Part shown: positions 57,222 to 64,000 of the stretch, in pieces
Layout of the letters: each line of letters starts with the position of its first letter
How positions within the stretch are numbered: the first letter of the stretch is position 1
NCBI RefSeq assembly: GCF_900112285.1
Contig: NZ_FOKZ01000016.1
Span: forward strand, 47,566-111,565
Reading direction: 5' to 3'
Source: Polaromonas sp. OV174
GTDB lineage: Bacteria; Pseudomonadota; Gammaproteobacteria; Burkholderiales; Burkholderiaceae_C
DNA length: 64,000 bases
The notes under the pieces: generated by a model
What the model was told of the DNA's origin: nothing
What the model saw: only the letters and a program-made list of their open reading frames with translations
Database searches by the model: none
Translations under genes and position numbers: made by a program

Positions 57222-57683
57222 ATGCCGACTCGTCGCCAAGTAACCCGTATTTCCCTTGCCGCCATCGCGCTGGCAGCTGTGGCCGCCATGACGGGCTGCG
57301 GCATGATGAAACCGCAATCCAATCTGGTGGCCTTCACCACGCAGCTGCGCGCTGCCAATGAGGTTCCGCCCAATGCCAGCATGGGCTCAGGCTCGGTAGA
57401 TGCCGTGCTTAACAAGGACACCAATCTGCTGCGCTGGAAGGTCAATTTCACCGGGCTGAGCGGCCCCGCCACGGCAGCCCACTTCCATGGCCCCGCCGCC
57501 ATAGGCAGCAATGCCGGCGTGGTCCTGCCCTGGGCTGGCCCTATTAAAAGCCCTATGGAAGGCAGCGCCACGCTGACACCGGCACAAGCCGCTGACCTGA
57601 TTGCCGGGCGCTGGTACGCCAATATTCATACGGCGGCCAATCCCGGTGGTGAGGTGCGCGGCCAGATGACGGCGCGCTATTGA
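57222..57683 (+). CDS. CHRD-domain lipoprotein
   Basis: A 153-residue lipoprotein with lipobox MTGC (Cys26). The rest is a single CHRD domain: LRAANEVPPNASMGSGSVDAVL, AHFHGPAAIGSNAGVVL, LTPAQAADLIAGRWYANIHTAANPGGEVRGQ. The domain was named from chordin; its bacterial function is unknown, though an extracellular binding role is assumed. CAGGAG at 57209-57214 fixes the start. Confidence 0.9.
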   Translation: MPTRRQVTRISLAAIALAAVAAMTGCGMMKPQSNLVAFTTQLRAANEVPPNASMGSGSVDAVLNKDTNLLRWKVNFTGLSGPATAAHFHGPAAIGSNAGVVLPWAGPIKSPMEGSATLTPAQAADLIAGRWYANIHTAANPGGEVRGQMTARY

Positions 57684-57842
57684 TGGCGCATGGCGCTTGA
57701 TCGGTTTCCAGACGGCAAGCGCCGCGATATGGCTGGTAAATCCTAGGGAAACCACTTAGTCTTAAGTGGTTGTGGGCGCAACCAAGTGCTCGTATAGTTG
57801 CGTTCGCAACAATATGATTCTCTTGAATGCAGGTACATCCCC

Positions 57843-59474
57843 ATGAACCCATCCTCTAAGCCTTGGCCCAACAAGGTGCCCGTCCTGATCGCCGGCGGCG
57901 GCCCCGTCGGCATGACGCTGGCGGCCTTGCTGGCGCGCTACGGCATTGCCAGCCTGGTGATCGAAGCCGACGAAGGCTATTGCGCCGGCAGCCGCGCCAT
58001 CTGCATGTCGCGCCGCTCGCAGGAAATCCTCGGCTGGGTGGGCGCCGACCAAGCGCTGGTCGACAAAGGCCTGTCCTGGGTCGGTGGGCGTAGCTATTTT
58101 CGCGATCGCGAAGTGCTGCATTTCCAGATGCCCAGCGAACCAACCCAGCGCTACGCGCCCATGGTCAACATCCAGCAGTACTACGCCGAGGAGTACGCCC
58201 ACAAGGCGGCGCTGGCGCAGGGCGAGCTGGTCGATGTGCGCTGGTCCAGCAAGGTGACGGCTGTGCGTCCTCGGGCCGACGGCGCCGAGGTGGAGATTCA
58301 GGCCGAAGACGGCATGCACACCGTGCAGGCCGACTGGGTCGTCGCCTGTGACGGCGGCCGCAGCACCGTGCGCGAGCAACTCGGCCTGCAGCTGGAAGGC
58401 ACGCAATACGAAGGCAAGTACGTGATCGTGGACGTGGTGCAGAAAACCCAGCGCGAGGTGGAGCGCCTGGCCTGGTTTGACCCGCCGTCCAACCCCGGCT
58501 CGACCATATTGATGCATCGCCAGCCCGATGATGTCTGGCGTATCGACTACCAGATTCGTGATGACGAAGACCCGGTGGAGGCGGTGAAACCCGAAAACGT
58601 GCTGCCGCGCGTGCAAAGTCACCTCTCCATGATTGGCGAAAACGAGCCTTGGGAGCCGCTGTGGATTTCCATCTACAACGCCAAGTGCCTGACCTTGCCC
58701 AGCTACCGTCACGGCCGCGTGCTGTTTGCCGGTGATGCTGGCCATCTGGTGCCGATTTTTGGCGTGCGCGGACTCAACTCAGGCCTGGACGACGCCGGCA
58801 ACCTGGCCTGGAAGCTGGCGCTGGTGCATCAGGGTTTGGCGGCCGATTCGCTGCTGGACAGCTATTCCAGCGAACGCGTGCAGGCCACGCGCGAAAACAT
58901 CGCCTACGGCGCCAAGAGCACCGAATTCATGGCGCCGCCCGACTACGGCTTCAGGCTGCTGCGCGAGGCTGCGCTGCGCCTGACCACCGAAAACCCGGCC
59001 GTCAGCTCGTTGATCAACCCGCGTCAATCCACACCGGTGGAGTATCTGAACTCGCCGCTAAACCTGGAAGCGCAAGAGCAAGCCTTCCAGGCCGGTGCCT
59101 GCGCCGGCATGCCTGCGCCCGAGGCCAGGCTGCGCGCCTCAGGAGCGCATTCCCATCTGACGTCCCACTTTGGCGCCGGATTTGTGCTGCTTTATTTCGC
59201 CGATCAGCCTGGCTTGCCAGCGGCGCTGCAGGCCCTGGCCAGGCCAGATCTGGCCGGCCCCGCCGCGCTCAAGGTGATCGTCATCGCCCGCCAGGGTGAG
59301 CCCGATGTGACGACGCTGGTGGATGAACTCGGCCAGGCCCATGAGCGCTATGACGCGCAAAAGGGCACCATGTACCTGATACGACCCGACGGCTATGTGA
59401 TGGGACGCTGGCGTGAGGGCAGCGCAGCGGCGGTGCAGGCCGCGCTCAAACCACTGACTGCCGCAGCCCTTTGA
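57843..59474 (+). CDS. FAD-dependent aromatic hydroxylase, candidate 3-hydroxyphenylacetate 6-hydroxylase flavoprotein
   Basis: A 543-residue class A flavoprotein monooxygenase. The dinucleotide fold IAGGGPVGMTLAALLARYG is at residues 16-34, DGGRSTVRE is the second contact and FAGDAGHLVPIFGVRGLNSGLDDAGNLAWKL binds the FAD ribityl chain. It is long for PobA and near MhpA/PheA length, with a thioredoxin-like C-terminal domain. It is followed by a 59-residue gene, a Bug binding protein, a MarR regulator and hmgA-fahA. That context suggests production of homogentisate, as by the MhaA flavoprotein of Pseudomonas putida. A plain phenol or 3-hydroxyphenylpropionate hydroxylase remains possible. Confidence 0.75.
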   Translation: MNPSSKPWPNKVPVLIAGGGPVGMTLAALLARYGIASLVIEADEGYCAGSRAICMSRRSQEILGWVGADQALVDKGLSWVGGRSYFRDREVLHFQMPSEPTQRYAPMVNIQQYYAEEYAHKAALAQGELVDVRWSSKVTAVRPRADGAEVEIQAEDGMHTVQADWVVACDGGRSTVREQLGLQLEGTQYEGKYVIVDVVQKTQREVERLAWFDPPSNPGSTILMHRQPDDVWRIDYQIRDDEDPVEAVKPENVLPRVQSHLSMIGENEPWEPLWISIYNAKCLTLPSYRHGRVLFAGDAGHLVPIFGVRGLNSGLDDAGNLAWKLALVHQGLAADSLLDSYSSERVQATRENIAYGAKSTEFMAPPDYGFRLLREAALRLTTENPAVSSLINPRQSTPVEYLNSPLNLEAQEQAFQAGACAGMPAPEARLRASGAHSHLTSHFGAGFVLLYFADQPGLPAALQALARPDLAGPAALKVIVIARQGEPDVTTLVDELGQAHERYDAQKGTMYLIRPDGYVMGRWREGSAAAVQAALKPLTAAAL

Positions 59475-59491
59475 TGCCCCTGGAGATCACC

Positions 59492-59671
59492 ATGACCGAA
59501 CACCAACTCGACCAAAGCTACACCGCGCTGGCGCAAGCCACGGCCCGCGTCGGCGAAGCCAAGGCGCCCTTGTTTCTGGCGACGCTGTCGCTGGCGCTGA
59601 TAACCCGACAGGCCGATGCCGCCGAGGCTTTGGCCTTGATTTCCCAGGCCGAACGGCTGGCCCTGACCTGA
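59492..59671 (+). CDS. Small partner protein of the FAD hydroxylase (DUF2783/MhaB-like)
   Basis: A 59-residue helical protein (HQLDQSYTALAQATARVGE, LFLATLSLALITRQADAAEALALISQAERLAL). GGAG at 59482-59485 is 6 nt before the ATG. It lies 17 bp after the hydroxylase and 55 bp before the Bug gene. Small genes directly behind such hydroxylases occur as DUF2783 proteins, and P. putida MhaB is a similarly tiny coupling protein of 3-hydroxyphenylacetate 6-hydroxylase. Assignment rests on size, position and general resemblance. Confidence 0.6.
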   Translation: MTEHQLDQSYTALAQATARVGEAKAPLFLATLSLALITRQADAAEALALISQAERLALT

Positions 59672-59726
59672 TTTGACCTGTTTCAAGTTCGCTGTTTTGA
59701 CACTTAAAACCATCACCGGAGACTCC

Positions 59727-60701
59727 ATGAAAGCCCTTCCCACCACCATCCGCCGCTCCCTGGCACTGCTGGCTTTCGCCGCCACCGCGGCCTCGGCCCA
59801 AAACTACCCGGTCAAGCCGATTGAATGGGTCGTGCCTTACCCCGCCGGCGGTGGCTCCGACGTGGTGGCGCGTTCGCTGACCGAAACCATGGGTCAGGCC
59901 CTGGGCCAGCCCATCATCATCAACAACAAACCGGGGGCCGCCACCAACATCGGTGCCGACTATGTGGCCCACGCCAAAGCCGACGGCTACACGCTTCTGA
60001 CGGGCGACACCGCCACGCTGGCGGCCAACCCGGCGCTGTACGCCAAGTTGAATTACAGCGCCGAAAAAGACTTCGCGCCCATCGGTCTGCTGGCCCGTTT
60101 CCCCATGATTCTGGTGGTCAACCCGGCCATTCCGGTGAAGAACCTGGCCGAATTCATGGCCTGGGCCAAGACCCAGAAGAGTGGCGTCAGCTATGCCACG
60201 CCGGGCGCGGGCAGCCCGCACCACCTGGCCACCGAGCTGTTTCGCGGCACAACCGGCCTGAACCTGGTCCATGTGCCTTACCGGGGCGCCGCACCTGCGG
60301 TGCAGGATGTGGCCGGCGGCCAGTTGCCCTTCATGTTTGTCGATACGGCCAGCGGCATGGGCTTCATCAATGCCGGACGCCTGCGTGCCATCGGCATTGC
60401 CAGCCCGCAGCGCGTGAAAAATTTTGAAACCATTCCCACGCTGAACGAGCAAGGCCTCAAAGGCTTCGAGGCCTATGCCTGGCAAGGCCTGGTAGCGCCC
60501 ACCGGCACGCCGGCCGATGTCATTGCCAAGCTGAACAAGACGCTGGTGGACGCGCTCAACTCCACCGCCGTGAAGGCGCGCTTCCAGGTACTGGGTCTGG
60601 AGCCCATCCCCAGCACGCCGGCACAGATGGCCGCCTATTCCAAGGCCGAGCGTGAAAAGTGGGCCCAGGTGATTCGCGCCAGCGGCATCAAGCTGGACTG
60701 A
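59727..60701 (+). CDS. Bug/TctC-family tripartite tricarboxylate-type solute-binding protein
   Basis: A 324-residue periplasmic protein with a Sec signal (ending SAQ, about residue 24). The mature start NYPVKPIEWVVPYPAGGGSDVVARSL and the segments INNKPGAATNIGADYVAHAKADGYTLL and VHVPYRGAAPAVQDVAGGQLPFMF are diagnostic of Bug proteins, which are greatly expanded in Burkholderiales. No membrane subunits TctA/TctB are nearby. In this operon an aromatic acid ligand is plausible. GGAGA precedes the ATG. Confidence 0.9.
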   Translation: MKALPTTIRRSLALLAFAATAASAQNYPVKPIEWVVPYPAGGGSDVVARSLTETMGQALGQPIIINNKPGAATNIGADYVAHAKADGYTLLTGDTATLAANPALYAKLNYSAEKDFAPIGLLARFPMILVVNPAIPVKNLAEFMAWAKTQKSGVSYATPGAGSPHHLATELFRGTTGLNLVHVPYRGAAPAVQDVAGGQLPFMFVDTASGMGFINAGRLRAIGIASPQRVKNFETIPTLNEQGLKGFEAYAWQGLVAPTGTPADVIAKLNKTLVDALNSTAVKARFQVLGLEPIPSTPAQMAAYSKAEREKWAQVIRASGIKLD

Positions 60702-60703
60702 GC

Positions 60704-61162
60704 ATGTTCGAGCTTGACCGGACCCTGACCTATCGCCTGCACCTGCTGCACAAGCTGAGCGACATTGAAAGTCAGCGCGCCTTTGTGGCTGGAGCCGGGC
60801 TGTCCATGAGCGTTGCCCGCTGCCTGACCGCGGTGGGCTCTTTTGCGCCGCTGTCGGTCAATGACCTGGCGCAAAAGGCCAACCTGGACAAGGGCCAGGC
60901 CAGCCGGGCCGCCCAGTCGCTGGTGGATCAGGGCCTGGTGCGCAAGGCCGCCAGTCCGACTGACGGCCGCGGCGTGGTGCTTACGCTCACGGCCGCAGGC
61001 GACACGGCATGGCGCCGCGCCATGCAGGTGGTGGAGCGGCGCAACCACGAAATTTTTGGCGTGCTGAGCAACGCCGAGCGGGAGCAGCTCAGCCACTTGT
61101 TTGACCGCGTGATTGCACAGTGCAAAGCGGGCGGCGATGGTGCTGCCGCTCAAGACGAATGA
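60704..61162 (+). CDS. MarR-family transcriptional regulator
   Basis: A 152-residue winged-helix protein: [66 protein letters not shown] is the MarR DNA-binding domain with its wing, flanked by dimerisation helices. It starts 2 bp after the Bug gene and ends 22 bp before hmgA, so it is co-transcribed with the genes it probably regulates. Ligand could be homogentisate or the upstream hydroxyphenylacetate. Confidence 0.87.
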   Translation: MFELDRTLTYRLHLLHKLSDIESQRAFVAGAGLSMSVARCLTAVGSFAPLSVNDLAQKANLDKGQASRAAQSLVDQGLVRKAASPTDGRGVVLTLTAAGDTAWRRAMQVVERRNHEIFGVLSNAEREQLSHLFDRVIAQCKAGGDGAAAQDE

Positions 61163-61184
61163 ATTTCACCCCGGGAGTAATTTG

Positions 61185-62486
61185 ATGAGTACAGCCAGTT
61201 TGCGTTACCAGTCTGGTTTTGGTAACGAATTTGTCAGCGAAGCCATTGCCGGCGCCTTGCCCGAGGGGCGCAACAGTCCGCAGCGCGCCCCCCATGACCT
61301 GTATACCGAGCTGCTGTCGGGCACCGCCTTCACCGCGCCGCGCGCCGAGAACCGCCGCACCTGGCTGTACCGGCGCCAGCCCTCGGTGGTGACGAATGGC
61401 TACCAGCCCTATGCGCAAGCCCTGTGGACCACGGGTGCCGCCGGCGGCGTCGTGGTGCCGCCAGATCCCTTGCGCTGGAGTCCGTTCCAGATGCCCGCCG
61501 AGGCGCTGGATTTTGTCGACGGCATGCGAACGGTGGCTGCCAACGGTGACGCCCACGCACAGACCGGCATCGCCGCTCATGTTTACCTGGCCAATCGTTC
61601 CATGACGCAGCGCGCCTTTGTCAATGCGGATGGCGAAATGCTGCTGGTGCCGCAACAGGGCCGACTGCTGCTGACCACCGAACTGGGCATCTTGGAGGTC
61701 GCTCCGGGCGAGATCGCCGTGATTCCGCGCGGCATGGCTTTTAGCGTGGCCTTGCCCGATGGCCCGTCGCGCGGCTATGTTTGCGAGAACTATGGCGCCG
61801 CCTTCCGCCTGCCCGAGTTGGGCCCGATTGGCTCCAACGGCCTGGCCAATGCGCGCGATTTTCTGGCCCCCACGGCGGCCTTTGAGGCGGCGGCGGGCGA
61901 CTATGAAATCGTCAAGAAATTTGGCGGCCATTTCTGGACCACGACCCAGGCCAATACGCCTTTTAACGTGGTCGCCTGGCATGGCAACCTGGTGCCTTAC
62001 AAGTACAACACCGCGCATTTCATGACGATAGGCTCGATCAGCTACGACCATCCGGACCCGTCTATCTTCACGGTGCTGACCTCGCCCTCGAACACCCCCG
62101 GCACGGCCAACTGCGACTTCGTGATCTTCCCGCCGCGCTGGATGGTGGCCGAAAACACCTTCCGTCCGCCCTGGTACCACCGCAACCTCATGAGCGAGTT
62201 CATGGGCCTGGTCTACGGCCAGTATGACGCCAAGCCCGAAGGCTTCAAACCCGGCGGTGCCTCGCTGCACAACTGCATGGTGCCGCACGGCCCCGACACC
62301 GAAGCCTTTGAAAAAGCCAGCAGCGCCGAACTGGCACCGCACAAGCTGGACAACACGCTGGCCTTCATGTTTGAAAGCCGCTATACCTTTGTACCGACTG
62401 CTTACGCCATGCAGGGCGGGGCGCTGGATGCGGCCTATGCCAATTGCTGGCAAGGCCTGAAAGACAACTTCAAAGGAAACCCATGA
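61185..62486 (+). CDS. hmgA: Homogentisate 1,2-dioxygenase
   Basis: Non-haem iron ring-cleaving enzyme giving maleylacetoacetate. 433 residues starting [16 protein letters not shown], the usual N-terminus. Iron-site segments are visible near the C-terminus: [25 protein letters not shown] and [25 protein letters not shown] at 61172-61176 precedes the ATG; the frame is open to 61113. fahA overlaps by 4 bp (ATGA). Confidence 0.96.
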   Translation: MSTASLRYQSGFGNEFVSEAIAGALPEGRNSPQRAPHDLYTELLSGTAFTAPRAENRRTWLYRRQPSVVTNGYQPYAQALWTTGAAGGVVVPPDPLRWSPFQMPAEALDFVDGMRTVAANGDAHAQTGIAAHVYLANRSMTQRAFVNADGEMLLVPQQGRLLLTTELGILEVAPGEIAVIPRGMAFSVALPDGPSRGYVCENYGAAFRLPELGPIGSNGLANARDFLAPTAAFEAAAGDYEIVKKFGGHFWTTTQANTPFNVVAWHGNLVPYKYNTAHFMTIGSISYDHPDPSIFTVLTSPSNTPGTANCDFVIFPPRWMVAENTFRPPWYHRNLMSEFMGLVYGQYDAKPEGFKPGGASLHNCMVPHGPDTEAFEKASSAELAPHKLDNTLAFMFESRYTFVPTAYAMQGGALDAAYANCWQGLKDNFKGNP

Positions 62487-63814
62487 TGAGCCCGACCGCT
62501 ACAACTCTCGATTTCACCCACGACGCCTCAGCCAAGGCCTGGCTTGCGTCAGCCAACGCGCCCGACAGCGATTTCCCTCTCCAGAACCTGCCGCTGGGCG
62601 TGTTTCGCCGCGCCGGCAGCCAGGAGGCGTTTCGTCCCGGCGTGGCGATAGGCGACCAGATCGTGGATCTGCTGGCGGCACGCGCCGCCGGCGCCTTGCC
62701 CGCCGATGTCGCCGCCACGCTGGATGGCTGCGAGCGCGGCGAGCTCAACGCCTTCATGGCCCAGGGGCGCAGCGCCCGTGTGGCCTTGCGCCAGGCCTTG
62801 TTCCTGGGCCTGAGCGAGGGCAGCAGCCAGCAGGCCAGCCTGCAAGCCTGCCTGGTAGCCCAGGCCCAAGCCGAATACGCCGTGCCTTGCCGCATCGGCG
62901 ACTACACCGACTTCTACACCGGCATCCACCATGCCACCAGCGTCGGCAAGCTGTTCCGCCCCGACCAGCCCCTGATGCCCAATTACAAGTGGGTGCCCAT
63001 CGGCTACCACGGCCGGGCGTCTTCCATAGGCGTGAGCGGCCAGACCTTTCCCCGCCCGCTGGGCCAGACCAAAGGCCCTAACGAGGAAGTGCCTCAGCTG
63101 CGCCCCAGTCACCGGCTGGACTACGAGCTGGAGCTGGGCGTCTTTGTGGGCCGCGGCAATGCGCTTGGCGAGCCCATCGCCATAGACCGCGCCGAAGACC
63201 ACGCCTTTGGCCTGGTGCTGCTCAACGACTGGTCGGCGCGCGATGTGCAGGCCTGGGAATACCAGCCGCTGGGCCCGTTTCTGGCCAAAAACTTCGCCAG
63301 CACGATCTCGCCCTGGATTGTCACCATGGAAGCACTAGCGCCATTTCGTGCGTCTTTTGAACGCCCAGAGACCGATCCGCAGCCGCTGCCTTACCTGGAT
63401 TCAGCCAGCAACCGCCAGCAGGGCGGGCTGGATGTGGAGCTGGAAGTGCTGATCGAGACGCAGGCCATGCGCGATGCCGGTCTGGCGCCGCAGCGCCTGT
63501 CGCAGTCCAGCTACCGCGATGCCTACTGGACGGTCGCGCAAATGCTGACGCACCACACGGTCAACGGCTGCAACCTGCAGCCGGGCGACCTGCTGGGTTC
63601 GGGCACCCAGTCCGGCCCCAAGCCCGAGCAAGCTGGCTCGCTGCTGGAGCTCACATCGGGCGGCAAAACTCCGCTGACGCTGGCCAATGGCGAAACCCGC
63701 ACCTTTTTGCAGGACGGCGACGCCATCATCATTCGCGGCCACTGCGAGCGCAGCGGTTTCAGGCGCATAGGCTTTGGCGACTGCCGGGGCCAGGTGCTGG
63801 CAGCGCGCGGCTAA
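62483..63814 (+). CDS. fahA: Fumarylacetoacetase
   Basis: Hydrolyses fumarylacetoacetate to fumarate and acetoacetate, the last step of the homogentisate route. 443 residues. The N-terminal SH3-like domain ([13 protein letters not shown]) is followed by the catalytic domain with [78 protein letters not shown] and [12 protein letters not shown]. The isomerase between HmgA and FahA is not in the window and may lie just downstream. Confidence 0.96.
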   Translation: MMSPTATTLDFTHDASAKAWLASANAPDSDFPLQNLPLGVFRRAGSQEAFRPGVAIGDQIVDLLAARAAGALPADVAATLDGCERGELNAFMAQGRSARVALRQALFLGLSEGSSQQASLQACLVAQAQAEYAVPCRIGDYTDFYTGIHHATSVGKLFRPDQPLMPNYKWVPIGYHGRASSIGVSGQTFPRPLGQTKGPNEEVPQLRPSHRLDYELELGVFVGRGNALGEPIAIDRAEDHAFGLVLLNDWSARDVQAWEYQPLGPFLAKNFASTISPWIVTMEALAPFRASFERPETDPQPLPYLDSASNRQQGGLDVELEVLIETQAMRDAGLAPQRLSQSSYRDAYWTVAQMLTHHTVNGCNLQPGDLLGSGTQSGPKPEQAGSLLELTSGGKTPLTLANGETRTFLQDGDAIIIRGHCERSGFRRIGFGDCRGQVLAARG

Positions 63815-63820
63815 AGCCTT

Positions 63821-63849
63821 GGCCGGCCTTTGGCGACCAAAGGCCGGCC
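63821..63849 (+). terminator. Long perfect hairpin after fahA
   Basis: GGCCGGCCTTTGG-CGA-CCAAAGGCCGGCC, a 13 bp perfect stem with a 3 nt loop, 6 bp after the fahA stop. Followed by GCTTTGG, not a long T-run, yet strong enough to end the operon mRNA. If maleylacetoacetate isomerase lies downstream it would be in another transcription unit. Confidence 0.75.
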
Positions 63850-63868
63850 GCTTTGGGGATATCGGATT

Positions 63869-63926
63869 GCTATTTAATTAATAGCTTTCTGCGCAAGCTA
63901 CACCTGGGCTAGCAGGCTGCTGAAAT
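63869..63926 (-). repeat. Dispersed palindromic repeat, copy 11
   Basis: Perfect arms GCTATT-TAATT-AATAGC (63869-63885), then TTTCTGCGC, and GGGCTAGCAGGCTGCT, the family in reverse orientation. The remaining bases to 64000 show no gene. Confidence 0.85.
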
Positions 63927-64000
63927 ACCTCGGAGCGGAGTCCGCCAATACGCAAGCTCCAACGTTTATCTCAGGTAGCCCATTTTTCCATCACCAGATA

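Overview
The window reads as a chromosomal segment of a betaproteobacterium, most likely a member of the Comamonadaceae (Burkholderiales; Polaromonas/Rhodoferax/Acidovorax-like). This rests on gene order and protein character: an hfq-hflX-hflK-hflC-DUF2065-hisZ-purA block, an ispG-hisS-yfgM-bamB-der block, a soxCDYZAXB cluster, and a dispersed ~60 bp palindromic repeat of a type I associate with that family. Base composition is GC-rich, so many long antisense ORFs occur and were ignored. I see no rRNA, tRNA, insertion sequence, phage or CRISPR array.

Layout. 1-3 kb: the start of a cytochrome bo3 ubiquinol oxidase operon (cyoA and partial cyoB, minus strand), with a candidate FNR/Anr site in its promoter, divergent from a metabolite:H+ symporter. 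3-5 kb: propionyl-CoA synthetase prpE. 5-12.6 kb: a thiosulfate-oxidation operon, ArsR regulator-soxC-soxD-soxY-soxZ-soxA-soxX-soxB. 12.8-18.6 kb: the 2-oxoglutarate dehydrogenase complex odhA-odhB-lpdA, then zapE and a secreted coiled-coil protein. 20-28 kb: a PP2C phosphatase, a DUF465-like protein, a YoaA/DinG-type helicase, bamD, rluD, scpB, rluB and ndk. 28-37 kb: a long housekeeping operon rlmN-pilW-rodZ-ispG-hisS-yfgM-bamB-der. 37-44.5 kb: hfq-hflX-hflKC-DUF2065-hisZ-purA and a phosphoribosyltransferase. 44.5-53.5 kb: a cystathionine beta-lyase-like enzyme, a 57-residue basic protein, mnmH, tesA, a YbbA-like ATPase, an EamA exporter, an rlmB-type methyltransferase, a membrane-anchored thioredoxin, a split chromate transporter and an SDR reductase. 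53.8-57.7 kb: a Tat-exported PhoX phosphatase with a well-formed Pho box, a FrnE-like DsbA protein, a small lipoprotein and a CHRD lipoprotein. 57.8-63.8 kb: a homogentisate catabolic operon (FAD hydroxylase, 59-residue partner, Bug binding protein, MarR regulator, hmgA, fahA).

The most unusual signal is a family of at least eleven copies of a ~55-65 bp interrupted-palindrome repeat (core AGCCC...GGGCG, then AGCTATT...AATAGC). Several copies sit between genes and contribute ribosome-binding sites. Three appear to lie in frame inside coding sequences: the BamB lipoprotein signal peptide, an OdhB interdomain linker and the SoxD interdomain linker. Other signals worth checking are the phoX Pho box with E. 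coli-like spacing, the FNR-type box inside the cyo promoter spacer, and a possible two-component 3-hydroxyphenylacetate 6-hydroxylase (MhaAB-like) feeding homogentisate into hmgA/fahA.
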